A DNA stretch of 64,000 bases from Pelobates cultripes (GCA_933207985.1 OW240916.1:295485852-295549851), one strand, 5' to 3'. Positions 35,441 through 47,700 are shown, counted from the stretch's first letter. Made by a program: numbers and translations. Notes: generated from the letters alone by a model not told the origin.

Positions 35441-35988
35441 TTAGCCCTGTCTATTATCCTTTGGTGTCCCATTCAGAAACCAGATGAGTAAGCGTGGAAT
35501 TTCCCCCCATGCTTGGGTAACCCAATTCAGTGCACTCGGACTCTGTGCATGGACTGTCCTGAAGGGGCACTGAATTGGGTTGCCCACTTTGAAAGAGGTA
35601 TGTACATAACTGTAAAAGGGAATTTTGAATTAGGAAGCTCAAAGTAGCCAAACAGTTTTGCAATTTTGGGCTGAAATTTGAAATTTAGTTTGAATTACTG
35701 GCAATTTCCATTGAAAAACCCCGTAAAAGGTGAATTGTGGTGTATTTTCAAGGGAATTGCAAAATCTAGGCCAACATAGCACAGCTGGAAAAAATGTCCA
35801 AATTCACCTCTTTTTCCCCAAGTCGGCTACCCTGATCTAGATGTTGCAATTTCCTTTCACCTCGGTTAACTTTTCGGTGAATCGACCTTTTAAAAAAATA
35901 ATAAACGTGCCTAGGGAAGCATTTATTTTAATACCATATGAGTATCACACAGATATTTTGGAATAAAAATTAATGGGACCCGAGGCAC

Positions 35989-35990
<2 letters not shown>
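35441..35990. other. Spacer
   Basis: At 35640-35880 words such as 'aaatttgaaatttagtttga' echo the 22564 palindromic family, but no pair of arms is clear. Confidence 0.35.

Positions 35991-35991
<1 letters not shown>

Positions 35992-36022
<31 letters not shown>
35992..36022. repeat. (ATT)n microsatellite
   Basis: About ten ATT units, without an attached L2 tail. Confidence 0.9.
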
Positions 36023-36023
<1 letters not shown>

Positions 36024-37007
36024 ACTAATATTAAAAAAATGCTTTCACAACTCAAAACCCCCCAACACCAGCCCAGCCCTAATTTTACCTTACCAGCCTG
36101 TTAATAATACTGTTGTTTCCAATACAATGTTACAATGTCTCTATTGAATGGAGACTTTTTATAACTGAACTTTCCCTGTTAAGATTGTCAATGCATAGCA
36201 TGAAAAAGAACATGTTATATACAAACTAGGTCAATTTACAGGAAATAATACAGCAACACCCTGAAACTAGGGCAGTAGAACAAAGGAGGCCAGCTTCCCT
36301 TACAACCTACACTCGCTGAGATCAAATTATGTTGCACAAAGGTACTTTCAAAGACATGTGCTGTCAGGGCAATACGCAACGACTAATTGCTGTTTAAATA
36401 ATGTACATAGTGTCAATATTAACCTCGACATCGGCTTGTCCAATTTTATTTTTTTCGATTTTTTTTTCACTTTATCACATTTTCCTGGCACTGTTTTTTT
36501 TTGTGTGTGTGTTTTTGTATTATCCTCATAGGGATTTAATGAAGTTGTGAATTATATATTTTTAAGGTTTTCTCATTCCAATGTTGGACTAGTACTTTAA
36601 TAATGGTAATCGGATTGGTATTGGGCTTGTTTCTCACTAGTCTGTACTAATCTTATTATTGATTTCTGTGTTGGGTTATGCCCCAATTACCCCACAACCA
36701 TTATGGACTCGGTGTTCGATTATCTTTCATCGTGTTTGTATATTTATCGTATTTACCTTTCTGTATAGTGGTGATTATAAATAAATGAGAGCACTTTATG
36801 AATAATAAAATATTCCTTCCCGCATGTTACTTTGAAATGTGAGTCCTTTTGTACAAGGAAACATTGTTTTAATAAATGCTTTATGTCAACCGATGTATTC
36901 TCCCATTTAATTTGTGGGATTTTGTTACTGTTCTGTAATAAACATGGCTTTGCAATCCTCATTAATGATTCAGATACAATGTAATATCTGCCACACAGGG
37001 TTATGCA
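36023..37007. other. AT-rich spacer
   Basis: Nothing recognised. Confidence 0.4.
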
Positions 37008-37110
37008 CTAAAGTGAGTATTGTGGAGGAATCAAAGTGAATTCAAACTAAATTGCAAACGTAAGCCCAATGTAGCTGGACTGGAGGCATAGCTGACTTGG
37101 ACAATACTAA
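37008..37110. mobile_element. Left half of the palindromic 'cactaaagtgag' MITE
   Basis: 'gcactaaagtgagtattgtg', 'caaagtgaattcaaactaaa' and 'gaggcatagctgacttggac' match the left arm of 61396 and 48612. The right arm is missing. Confidence 0.6.
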
Positions 37111-37175
37111 AAGAAGACACTTGACCCCTCTTAAAAGGGTTGTTTGTGTTCCTTAGTCTACAGACAATCTTGTAA

Positions 37176-37180
<5 letters not shown>

Positions 37181-37208
<28 letters not shown>
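37181..37208. repeat. (TG)n microsatellite
   Basis: An uninterrupted TG run of about 28 bases. Confidence 0.9.
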
Positions 37209-37212
<4 letters not shown>

Positions 37213-37407
37213 GATATATATTTATCATTGATGGCATGTTATTATATTGGCTATCCTATCTTGCAACTGTACTAGCAAGTAGATAGTTAAAACTATACTA
37301 AAAAAAAAAAGTCTCATAGAAGGGTCGCGTTCCTTAATCTACAAATGTATGTATGTTACTGCATCTGTGTGTGTAACTGTTTGTGCCTGTGTGACTAATT
37401 TTAGCAT

Positions 37408-37560
37408 TTAAAGGGACACTCCACTGCCCAATTGCAAATTAAGTAAAAATCACTGTTTAGAAGATATACCCACATGAAAACATGCATGCATTTAAATATT
37501 TTCATTGGAGTTATATCTAAAAACAGCTTGCAAAAACTGCAGTCTGCTTCCTTTAGTTAG
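37408..37560. mobile_element. TTAA-target element, left part
   Basis: TTAAAGGGACACTCCACTGC, then 'agaagatatacccacatgaa' and 'aaaaactgcagtctgcttcc', match the element at 48727 ('gtagatatgccccaaatgaa'). The right end is not found. Confidence 0.65.
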
Positions 37561-38700
37561 GTCAGAATTTTGGTGATGAAAAACTGATTAAAGAAATGAA
37601 ACAGATGAACCAAAATAGTGCAATATTGGGCAATAATAAATACAATGCTCAGAACTAAACAAATCTATATGTGGCCCATAAAACAACACTTTCAGGGAAA
37701 TGTTTAAATTAAATCATAGGCCACATAACTGGTAATGTATCCACTAAATGAGAATTGTTCAAGAATTGAGAAAGGAAAAAGTAGCTGACTTTCAGAATCT
37801 TTTAAATTTAAAATGTACAGCTCTTTGCCTATTCACCACAATTAGTGACTAACACCTGACAATTGAACTCAAGTATCTACTTGTTTTAATATGTAACAGT
37901 TATAAAAGAAAAATCTCTAAGCAACAGAAAAATCTCTAAGCAGGATATAGAGCTAGAATTATTTTCCTGTATGTCCTGTGTGGGATGCATGTGCTCGTTT
38001 AGTCATCCCACCTCTCCCCCCCCCCCAACCACAAAGCTGCTGCATGCAACGGAAGGGATATTAGAGATTTAGTAAAACAATGGATTTTTATAACTGGTTG
38101 ATTGCCCAGAATCTTTTCTTTTATCTTCTCTGAAGATGTTGGACAGATACTTTGGTATCATGCTGAGGAATAACTGTCTTAAATGTTTCTTCAAATTCAA
38201 TGGATAAAAATTGGTCTATGACAGCAGGAATTACAGTGGATTAATCTACCATACAATTAATTTACACATTTATTGCAGCCTGATTTCTTCGCTCAGTGAA
38301 CTTGTCACATTTTTTCCTTTTAGACTGAGAATATGGTTTATAAAAAATCTGGAAAAACATGTATTTAATATTTTTTGTAGGAGCTATTTTACTGTAAGAA
38401 TCCAATTTCGGAAGACACTGAAGGTTCGACACAGAATGATTATTTTAGTTATTTAGGTATCTCTGATCATTTTGCCTCCCCCCCAAAAAAAATTGCGTCA
38501 TCCTTAATACCTATGAGCTTATGCAAGAATTCCACTGATTAGATCTGATGAGGGGAACCGTAACGAGGGATGAATTACATATCCCATAAATTCTCGTTGG
38601 GTTTCTGTTTATAAGATAAGTTCCAGCAATTGCAGACCAAAATGAGAGGTGATATGTGAATGTTCCGTTTGTTGCTACAGGATGGCGTCCTGTAATAATA
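37561..38700. other. Spacer
   Basis: A poly(C) run lies at 38018-38026. The phrase 'cagaaaaatctctaagca' is duplicated in tandem near 37907-37941. No gene recognised. Confidence 0.4.
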
Positions 38701-38702
38701 CA

Positions 38703-38900
38703 GACACTCCTCACTTACCGACCGGGTTCCGTTCCTAAGACCCAGTTGTAGAACGAATTGGTCGGTAAGTGAGGAGTTAAGGGATTCCCTGCTCTGCTGT
38801 GTTCTTCTATGTTCGGGGAAATGTCCCTGAACATAGACTAAAGCGAACAGAGTAGGGAATCCCTCTAATCTATGTTCGGGTAAATTTCCCCGAACATAAA
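38703..38900. mobile_element. Palindrome cluster
   Basis: An 18-bp perfect inverted repeat ACTCCTCACTTACCGACC (38706-38723) / GGTCGGTAAGTGAGGAGT (38760-38777) is followed by further pairs: 'agggattccctgctctg' with 'cagagtagggaatccct', and two hairpins made of 'tatgttcgggg' and 'ccccgaacata'. This appears to be one foldback MITE or two nested ones. Flank duplications are unclear. Confidence 0.6.
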
Positions 38901-38906
38901 TTAGAG

Positions 38907-39043
38907 CAGGCTTCCCCAAACTCCGGCCCTCCAGATGTTGCTGAACTACAACTCCTATGATTCTCAGTCTATCTATTTCATTCCTAGAATCATGGGAGTT
39001 GTAGTTCAGTGACGTCTGGAGGGCCGGAGTTTGGGAAAGCCTG
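38907..39043. mobile_element. hAT foldback MITE with 8-bp target duplication
   Basis: 137 bp. It starts CAGGCTTCCCCAAACTCCGG and ends CCGGAGTTTGGGAAAGCCTG, with inner arms 'ctgaactacaactcc'/'ggagttgtagttcag'. The flanks are AATTAGAG (38899-38906) and GATTAGAG (39044-39051), seven of eight identical. Confidence 0.87.
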
Positions 39044-39093
39044 GATTAGAGGGATTAAAGTGCGAGCCATCGTAAAACGATGTCCAACTGTAT

Positions 39094-39270
39094 ATCTGAA
39101 TAATAATCTATTGATACTCTGATAATGCATGGGAGTAAAGATAGTAGCTGGATATTTTGAAACAATATGATCTTTATGTTCTTTCTAAGGCAAAACTGAT
39201 GGAAATGCTAATAGTTTAATCTTTACTCACATGCATTATCAGAGTATCAGTAGGTTATTGTTCAAATATA
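39094..39270. mobile_element. Foldback MITE ('ctgataatgcat' arms)
   Basis: The left arm 'ttgatactctgataatgcat' then 'gggagtaaagat' is inverted as 'atctttactcac' then 'atgcattatcagagtatcag'. The arms are about 50 bp with a central loop of about 75 bp. Confidence 0.8.
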
Positions 39271-39727
39271 GTCTTCTTACAGGAAGCCATCCTCTCAAAT
39301 TAGCAATGAACAGGACATTCACCTGTCACCTCTAGATCTTATCTATAGTCTGGAAATTTGATGTTAAATATTTGCATGTTTGCACAGGTTTTGCTTGTGC
39401 AAATTATGTGTAGATATGCATTTTTTCTGAGGGCAAATCGATTACTGAATCAAAAATCTGCTGACAAAAAAGGTTATATGTAGTTAATGTTAAAGTACCT
39501 ACCTGACTGTCTATCAAATGAATACATTTCCCTTTAAAATAGTGAGACAATGCCACCATCAACAGTGATCTATAATCTATCTGCCAAATGTTCTCTGCAG
39601 AAACCTCACTACTGAGACTTTTCAGGGGTCCAAATAAACTGTTAAGGCACATAAAACAAGAAGGTCATCGGGTGTAGGTCAAAACGACTGTGTTCCCATG
39701 ATGCTTTGGTAACAACCATATATTGTA
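39271..39727. other. Spacer
   Basis: Nothing recognised. Confidence 0.4.
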
Positions 39728-39782
39728 CGGTACTAAGGAATTTACTGGCGCTATATAAATAATATTATAATAATAATATATT
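39728..39782 (+). mobile_element. L2-type 3' tail fragment, plus strand
   Basis: 'tactggcgctatataaataa' followed by AAT-type repeats, about 50 bases. Confidence 0.7.
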
Positions 39783-41078
39783 ATGCCCATCCTTGCTTAC
39801 CTATATATAAAAATCAAGGCAAACAACAATAAAAAGTATTGTAAATTATTCAGATTTGGGAATTGAAGAAATAAACTTTTGTAATACAGGGCTTTCTTAG
39901 CCCCATGATTTTGTTCTTGTGATTATTGATGGATTATTAATTATTAATAATGATATCAGCATTCATTGCCTAGATCTTGCGATTCCACTTTAGGTTTAAC
40001 AAAAAGTCAGTGTTTAGTGGATAAACCCCTTTCTGTTGAAAGGTTCTCGGAGTCAAGGGGTTATTTGACTGCAAATTGTCAGGGTTTAACATTGCTTTCT
40101 GGAGAATGTATATATATACTGTGTCTTCATCCAGGTAGTCATTGCTGCAGATTATATGTCATGATTGAGGCACAAACACTGTAAAGCTGGCTTGGATGTG
40201 AATAAGTGGAAGGTTTGCAAAAATCCATTTAATCCCAGTTCTACCTGTAGCCACTATGGCTGATGTGAAATAAATCTGCCTTATATAGCTGATATTAACG
40301 TCTGCTCTGAAGTGATCTCTGGCTTATGTCAAAAGCAGACCAGATAGAGTCTGACGTATCACGGCCACCAGCTGACATATATCCGTACCTCGCTGAATGT
40401 TTCTGAACTACAACCTGAGCAGCTACACTAAGGGAAAACGTGACATGTTTAAAGCATCCTCCAGGGTCGATGGGATCTGTATGCTCACTTTTCCCGTGGG
40501 AACTCCTCGATGGGGGTCCTTTTATGATTTCACCTGTCAGTTTTCCCTGATTATTGTTGATATAGTGTTCTTTCCTTGATTAACCATATGTTACCTAGAC
40601 TCCCTCTTAGCAGCTAGCAAGAGGATAAACATCTGCCAGTCACTGTTTTGTGGCTGTTCCAGTTGATAAATGAGAGAGTGGCAGGACTCTGCAAGATATT
40701 CACTAGCATATTTAATGCTTTACTCCAGGCCTGAAGCCTGAGCAGGAGTTAACCACATTGTTTTGTGGCGCAGTGCAAATATGACAATGAAAGGAACACA
40801 ATACTCAGCCATATCTTCTCACTCACTGTGCCGGTCATTATTTCTCCTGCTGCACACTTCAAAGTTACTACAAGTGTCATTGCTCTATACCCATTGCTAC
40901 CAGATCCACCATCTTTTCAGGGGGACAGGCACTTTTGTCATATTTATGAAAATGCATGTAAAGTGTTGCCCTGCAGTATGTATAATGCATATTCTTCAGG
41001 ATTTTTCACATAATTACTTATCTTATATGCCTTCTTTTGAATTCTGCATACTACATGGCAACCCTTTTCATGTGCTGC
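39783..41078. other. Spacer
   Basis: Several 60-107 codon frames near 40400-41080 overlap on both strands and have no family resemblance. No gene recognised. Confidence 0.4.
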
Positions 41079-41079
41079 C

Positions 41080-41465
41080 CACATAGACACATGGAAGGTG
41101 CTGGGGGGGAGGGTAGGGACGAGACATATGGAAGGCCTTAGAGGAGGGGAATTAAAACACATGGAAGGAACTTGGGGAGAAATGGAGGGGCTTAGGAGGA
41201 TGAGACACATTGAAGGGCTAGGGGGTAAGATACATGGAGAAGCGGGGGTGGGCGGGGGTGGGGGTGAGGATGATGTTTCATTCTCCATTCCAGCTCCTTC
41301 ATGTATCTCACCCCCAACTTTGCAATATGTCTCATCCCCCTCCCCCACCACCACCATGAAAGGGCCGGGAGAGAGAATGAGACACATGAAATGGCAGTGT
41401 GGGGATGAGATACATTGATGGGCCCAGGGTAATTTTTGCACTGGGGCCCATTGGTTTCTAGTTAT
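41080..41465 (-). repeat. Degenerate minisatellite repeat ('ccatgtgtctcatt' family), minus strand
   Basis: The minus strand starts 'gaggcataactagaaaccaa' with 'gggccccagtgcaaa' and continues with units containing 'catgtgtctcattc' and 'ccccc'. The plus-strand copy at 53895-54250 starts with the same phrase. A 165-codon Pro/Ser-rich frame here is an artefact. Confidence 0.75.
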
Positions 41466-41486
41466 GCCTCTGCTCTCAGGTTTCCA

Positions 41487-41762
41487 TCTCTATTTTTGTC
41501 ACAATTCCCTCTGTCCCTCTTTTCTATCATGATGTTCTCCTTTCTTGGAGTTCAATATTGTTGGTGTGTCTAAGTGTAAATCAGTCTGTTAAATAAAATA
41601 CATTTTTCTTGTTGTAAATTACAGTCTCTATTTTTGTCACAATTCCCTCTGTCCCTCTTTTCTATCATGATGTTCTCCTTTCTTGGAGTTCAATATTGTT
41701 GGTGTGTCTAAGTGTAAATCAGTCTGTTAAATAAAATACATTTTTCTTGTTGTAAATTACAG
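41487..41762. repeat. Exact tandem duplication, 138-bp unit
   Basis: Bases 41487-41624 and 41625-41762 read identically by eye, starting 'tctctatttttgtcacaatt' and ending 'cttgttgtaaattacag'. The following sequence (to about 41870) matches 43250-43380, so the duplicated unit lies inside an older dispersed repeat. Confidence 0.92.
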
Positions 41763-41880
41763 TTTAGTTGAATAAATTGTTATTAGTATGTCATCTAGAC
41801 GGTCACCCCTAAAATTAATGTGTTCCTCCTTGCTCTTTTGAAATTCTGTAGGTATGCATCTGGGACTCAATTTTCACTTA
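41763..41880. mobile_element. Continuation of dispersed repeat shared with 43120-43390
   Basis: 'gaataaattgttattagta' and 'cacccctaaaattaatgtgt' recur at 43262-43350 in the same order. Family not identified. Confidence 0.55.
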
Positions 41881-43119
41881 TATTTACAGTTTAAGAAAAA
41901 GTTTAAAATCCCTTTTTTTTTTTTGCCTTTTTGTGGCGGGTCATCAAATGAAACATTACAATCGACATTAACATGTATATCGAACATCAGATATGATACA
42001 GTGTTGTAATACAATGAAAGTGTAACAAATATAACATAGTTGCAATAGGTATAACTTGAACATTAGCACATGGTCAGTGTTTGACAATGGACATTGTGAG
42101 TGGCTTTCTGTAATTTAAATCTTACGAATGCACGTGTCAGTATATAGGTAAAACTGTATAGAACAGAAATTGAAATGCTGTTCAGCCAAACAGTACTTTT
42201 CATCATGTTACAGGAAGTACATTGCGGTATTTTTTTTTCCCACTGTTATATCACCTTGTGTTATTTTAGATTTGCTTTTTGAGATGCATAGTCTAGTTTG
42301 GAGTACCTACCATTATAGATGGGAGGAAGAAAGTAGATAACTAGGAGAATGAGAGTGATATATCAGACAGAAAAGAATCAGGTAAAATAGCAAGATAATA
42401 TGAGTTCCGGGTTGAGACTGGTAGGACGTACTGGGGAGGGAAGCGAAGGCGAGGAGGACAGAGAGTATAAAGACAGGATCATGCTGGGATTTTGGAATAT
42501 AGCACAGCCGGAAGAAAAGCATGCCACCTGACCACCAGCCACACGCTTCCATCCCTCCTCACGGAATACCCAAATAGGTAGATCATTTTTTGTGTTTAGT
42601 CCCAACCAACCAACTTTCAAGTTTATCAACTCCATGTTGAGGCTTGTCAATTTAAATTTATATGGGCTCAAATATACAGTTAATTCATATACATTTTGAA
42701 GTTGTTTTGCAAGGTTTGTAAGGAATAAACTCTGCAATATTGACACATTTGTTTCCATAAATTGTTTTAATAAAAAAAAAAAATCATGGTGTAGTGAATT
42801 ATCCTATAAAAGTCTTGATTTTGCACCAAATCCCTGGACTTTTATTCTGCTCCAATGCTCATTACATCATCCAGGAACTAATCCTCCTCCTTCTGTTTTC
42901 TATAGGAGAAAAATTAAGCATTTCTGCTGTCTCTGGTGTCAAGATGATGTGATGCCGCATATCATAACATGTCGCTCAAAGTGATAATACTACTTTGGAA
43001 CTACAAAAGAACTCTGAAAGCTCTCCCAGCCACTGGTAACATCCAAGACTAAATATAACACAACCACCCAGTGAGAAATTAGGGAGGAATGTTATACTGC
43101 AATCTAATGCTCGGTTTTC
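41881..43119. other. AT-rich spacer
   Basis: The 126-codon minus-strand frame at 42378-42758 has no recognisable domain or splice context. Nothing else seen. Confidence 0.4.
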
Positions 43120-43390
43120 CTAGAGGTGTCCCTTATTATTCCAAATTCCTCGCTCCCACTTTTCTATCCTAATGTCCCTCTTTTCTAGAAGCTTCCAAAT
43201 GTGTTCAGAAATGAGTCTGTGTTAATAAGACACATTTGTATTGCTTTAAATTACATTTTAGTTTAATACATTGTTATTAGTAGGCCACCTACAATTTATC
43301 TGAACAGCCCCACCACTGGCCACAGCCGCACTCACACCCCTAAAATTAAAGTGTCTGTCTTTGTCCATTTGGAAATAAATGCTGTGTATA
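43120..43390. mobile_element. Dispersed repeat, second copy
   Basis: It has 'ttctatcctaatgtccctct', 'cattttagtttaatacattg' and 'cacccctaaaattaaagtgt', parallel to 41540-41850 but diverged. Orientation is unknown. Confidence 0.55.
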
Positions 43391-43827
43391 TATATTGATA
43401 TATATGTCAATCAACTTTTAAGCATCAAGGATGCATTCCATTTCCATTGTCAAAGTCATGTTACTGATAGGAGACCTGTTTGCCTTCCTACCTCCTTCAT
43501 AGTTAAAATTTGTATTTTATTCACGTCTCATATCGGGTTCTTAGCTATACTTCATGTTAAGATATACTCTACTGGACCCCTTTATTCAAGCAATGGCCAG
43601 AATATAAATTTAGAAGGTAGCATGGCCAGGCCCCTGCAAGTGTCAGACTGTATGTAGCTGCCTAAGATGTATTGTGGATAATCCAATTCGGATTCAAAAA
43701 CCACTTGTGCAATCACGGTATAACTGCTTAAGACTTAAAACACAGTCACAAATTGCAAGCCATGTGTTCCAATGGGATTAAAACCGACAGGTACATATGT
43801 ATTATTATATGCAAAAAAAAAAACATA
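43391..43827. other. Spacer
   Basis: Nothing recognised. Confidence 0.4.
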
Positions 43828-44114
43828 CAGTATCTCACAAAAGTGTGTACAACCCTCACGTTTTTGTAAATATTTTATTATATCTTTACATGTGACAAAA
43901 CTTAGGGTTGTACTCACCTTTGTTGCCAACGGTTTAGACATTAATGGCTGTGTGTTGAATTATTTTGAGGGGACAGCAAATTTCCACTATTATACAGGCT
44001 GTACACTTACTACTTTACATTGCAGAGTGCCATTTCTTTAGTGTTGTCACATGAAAAGATATAATAAAATATTTACAAAAATCGGAAGGGTGTACTCATT
44101 TTTGTGAGATACTG
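43828..44114. mobile_element. Tc1/mariner MITE with TA duplication
   Basis: 287 bp. The left end CAGTATCTCACAAAAGTG pairs with the right end CATTTTTGTGAGATACTG, and both sides are flanked by TA (43826-43827 and 44115-44116). The sub-terminal 'tgtaaatattttattatatc' is also inverted. It is an internally deleted copy of a Tc1-like family; no transposase sequence is left. Confidence 0.9.
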
Positions 44115-44249
44115 TATATATCAAAAGCATAAACAGTAAACAACAATATGTCCTTAATTGGGTATTTTTTCTTAAGCAATTTGATGGCACTAGATTCCCC
44201 AAATACCACCAGAATGCAAACATTTGACTGCATGTGGCATACATTGAAA

Positions 44250-44398
44250 CAGGGCTGCCCAAAAAGTAGATCCCCCGATGTTGTAAAACTACAACTCCTA
44301 TGATGCTATGCATGTCTTTAGCATGGCTTTAGAATGACAAAGCATCATGGAAGTTGTAGTTTTAAAACATTTGGGAATCTACATTTTGGGCACCCTTG
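44250..44398. mobile_element. hAT-like foldback MITE
   Basis: It starts CAGGGCTGCCCAAAAAGTAG and ends 'ctacattttgggcacccttg'. The inner arms are 'aaaactacaactcctatgat'/'atcatggaagttgtagtttt'. A clean 8-bp duplication was not found. Confidence 0.75.
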
Positions 44399-45752
44399 CC
44401 TTAAAACATACAAATGTCCTGATCTTAAAATGTATGTAAATGATGACCAAATACATTAAAACTAATGTAAATTTATTATATTTGTTAATGATTTGGTGAA
44501 AATGTTATTATTAAATAGTATGTTCATCTATTAGCATTGCATTATTTGTTTCAAACATAGATTATGTAAATTCATTTAAAACAAAACAAGCTTGGTGAAG
44601 AGACCCTCGGGATATTATTACATATACAAAGTGGATGTCATCTTTTCCCCAACAGCCACCAAATTTCTGCCATTGATTAACTCAAAACTGTAGAGTACCA
44701 AGACCCAAAAAATATAAAAAAATACACACAGCACTTTTCAATGTCTTTCTGAATGTGGCGAAACATGAACTAAATATCTGCTTCCATTTGATATGAAATC
44801 CTCTATTGTAGTATGATCGCCACCTGTCTCATCTCAGTTGCACAGATGCGTTGTGACAGTCTCAGTATCATATGTTAAGTGCAAACGGCTCTTTACTTTT
44901 AACAGGCAGACACACATTTTTTAAAATCACTTAGAATGTGATTATCTTCTTAGGGGTGTAAGATCATTTGAATAGGGACGTTTTCCTTATAAGTAATGTC
45001 ACCAATGGCATATGTATTAAATCACACCATAATATATTTATGTAACATTTAATGCAAGCTAAGTTGCGGGGGCAGACATTACAGCTTTTTCCAAAACATG
45101 GAAGAACACCACAAGCTCACTCGCTTAGCTTCCGATGTCAAATGGGAATTTTTTTTAATTCTTCATTATTCATTCAAATGCACTGTTAGTACTTGGTCCT
45201 ACCTCATTGCAGCCCTTTCAGCGCCACCAATAGCAATAGCAGCAGCAGTGATTATGGTGCTTGAATGTCTATAGAACACAAGTATCATATAGGGTTTTTA
45301 TTTGTGTTTTTTAGTATCATATAGGGTTTTTTCTTTTCACTTTCTGCTTGCCTATCATAATTTTGTGAGGTTTTTTTTTTTTCTGATTTCATAAACAAAT
45401 TATAAACTCATCATATAAGTACAATTGATTAAGGTGTATAGAGGGGTAATAACATAAACGGATTAAACAGCCCATCACTAAAGGATAGGGTGAGGCTGGA
45501 GGATACATTTTAAAAGTTTTATTAATTATTCTGCGTTGTTCTTCCATCCACAAGCATTTGTACCGAGTGCGGATACTAAGTTATAGCCGATGTTTGGAAG
45601 CGATGATCAAATAACAGAATTAAGTAGGTACTGCTGTGGTCAGATTACAAACTGATCTATGATAGACCCATAGAACAGACCTCTGGAAAAAGAGCAGCTT
45701 GTGACCTGGGTATTGATTCATTGCCATCTGTCAACAATTCTGGTTCTACTAT
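44399..45752. other. Spacer
   Basis: The phrase 'agtatcatatagggttttt' is repeated twice around 45281-45331. No gene recognised. Confidence 0.4.
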
Positions 45753-46304
45753 TTAAAGGGACAGTATATCACCAGTGCTCTTACAGTTTAATGTAGTGGT
45801 TCTGGTCTCTATAGCCTGTCCCTGCATGCTGAGCACTGTAATCATTGCCTTTTCAGAGAAAAGGCAGTGTTTACATTGCTTGCGATTAACACCTCTAGTG
45901 GTTGTCACTAGACGTGCTTCCTATCTCAGTGCCGCACAGTGTGCAGCATCTATATTCAGTGTCTCCACACTCTGCATGGATGCGTGGAACACTACCTATA
46001 GAGATGCATCGATTCAATGTATCTCTGTGTGGACATGCTGATTGGTGCAGTGTGTTTTGCCTCACATGCTCAGTAGCTTCCCAATGCTTTCAGCTGATTG
46101 GTTGAGATTATCCAGATTGATGACCTCAGGTATGGAGGCAGAGCCAGCCACAGTGAGGCCAGTGCGGCGTGCAAGAAAAGCTGAGTAAGTGGTAAATCAC
46201 CTTTAATGTTCATAGAGAGGGGGGTCTAAGATCTAATGCTGCATTCCAGCACTGTAGTGTCAGGATGACATGTTAGTATTCCTGACACTATAGTGTTCAT
46301 TTAA
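45753..46304. mobile_element. TTAA-target DNA element, about 550 bp
   Basis: The left end is TTAA (45753-45756) then AGGGACAGTATATCACCAG. The right end is 'cctgacactatagtgttca' close to TTAA (46301-46304). The interior has 'cagtgtctccac.ctctgcatgg' and 'gattcaatg.atct', shared with the partial copy at 60312. It has no coding capacity. Confidence 0.75.
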
Positions 46305-46659
46305 TTATAGTGTATACTGTGAAAAACGTTAAAAGATACATGTGACAATTTACTCCTCAAATTAACTTTAAATAAACCTATATTGATTATGAAATTTAAA
46401 TAAAAGAATTAGCTCTCTTTATTAAAAATACAAGTTATAGAGAGTTGTGAACAAAGGTACCTAGGTCACTTGTCACCTAAGCGGAATTGTATGTTGGCAC
46501 CCCCTCATATTCTAAAATTTTGTGCATCGCACTTCAACCACTGCTCCCTTTGTGTGTATCTCCTGACACTTCTTGTGTGTTCCTCCAAATACACTCTTTC
46601 AGCCTTTTGTGTCTCTTAACTCACATTACTTCTTGTCTGTTTCTTAACAGTCACACTGT

Positions 46660-46800
46660 CTGGAGCACACAGACACATGCACACGGTCACACACATACAC
46701 TGCTTCACATACACATACACACAGTCAATGGCACACAGTCACAATCATAGATACAGAGTCACACACAGACAAACAGTCATAAATATAGTCACACAGTAAA
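46660..46800. repeat. Degenerate CA-rich array
   Basis: Repeats of CACACAGTCACA and ACACATACAC with many changes. Confidence 0.8.
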
Positions 46801-46935
46801 AACAAAAGGATATTGGGGGCACACCAGGAACATGCATCTTATTTCTTGCTGTGAAGTAGTGGTTGGCTTGGCACAATATTTCCATATAGTGGAACTGAAT
46901 GCCCATATTTGTTTGCTGAACAATTCAGTTCTCAA

Positions 46936-46990
46936 GCTGAGAAAGATCCCTTGTGGGATCATAACGTTGCACTTTGTTCCAATAAACTTG
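46936..46990 (+). mobile_element. Penelope-like 3' motif with hammerhead-like fold (degenerate)
   Basis: 'gctgagaaagatccc' TTGT 'gggatcataacgttgcac' forms a perfect six-pair stem (GATCCC/GGGATC). It is flanked by a CUGANGA-like word (CTGAGAA) and a GAAA-like word (ATAA), then AATAAA at 46981. Penelope-like retroelements are known to carry hammerhead ribozymes of the form CUGANGA, stem, GAAA. Here both core words carry changes, so activity is unlikely. The family call is by recollection of similar amphibian repeats. Confidence 0.4.
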
Positions 46991-47186
46991 CTGAATTGAT
47001 CCTTGAATGCCTGGACTACAATTTTTGTTCAACCGGAGGGGTAGCCAACCCCAGGTCTGGTTGCACCAGAATTGAAATAAGTGTGCGGTATTCCTCTCTT
47101 TTTTTTGTTTATACATATGTTTGCTGATATATATGATTGTAAGTAACCTTATAGAATTTAGAACTGTATTTTATGAGTGCGCTGTT

Positions 47187-47700
47187 CAGGGCTGGCACCA
47201 CCGTTAGGCGAACTAGGCATTCGCCTAGGGTGCCGGCCTGCTGGGAGCGCCCACCGGGATGTTTCCTGGTGGGCTGACTGCCCCTGTCTGAGGCAGCAGC
47301 GCTCATCAGCTACCCCAGAACCGGGCTGATCCTCACGGCGCCCGAAGGTGGGGGGGCAGAGAGGAGCCCTGTCACAGGGGGCCCAGGAGGTGGCCATCTG
47401 GCCACCTCACGGCGCCCCCACAGCTGTATTAGGTAAGTCACAGCAGGCACCTGCTTACCTTGAGGGCAGGTGCCTGCTCTGCCAAAAAATGACAGTGACC
47501 TGTCCTGTGTAGAGGAAGACAGAGAAGCCAGGCAGCGAGGGAAGCTGTTCTTGAAGCTCCTCACTCTTCCCTCACATGCCGTCTGTGATGCTGGGAGCCA
47601 GAATATGACGTCATTCCGGCCCCAGCATACTAAACAGTGGGCGGGAGGAGTGAGGAAATGCCCCACACTGGACCCCAGGGAGGTGAGTGTTTGACTGTCA

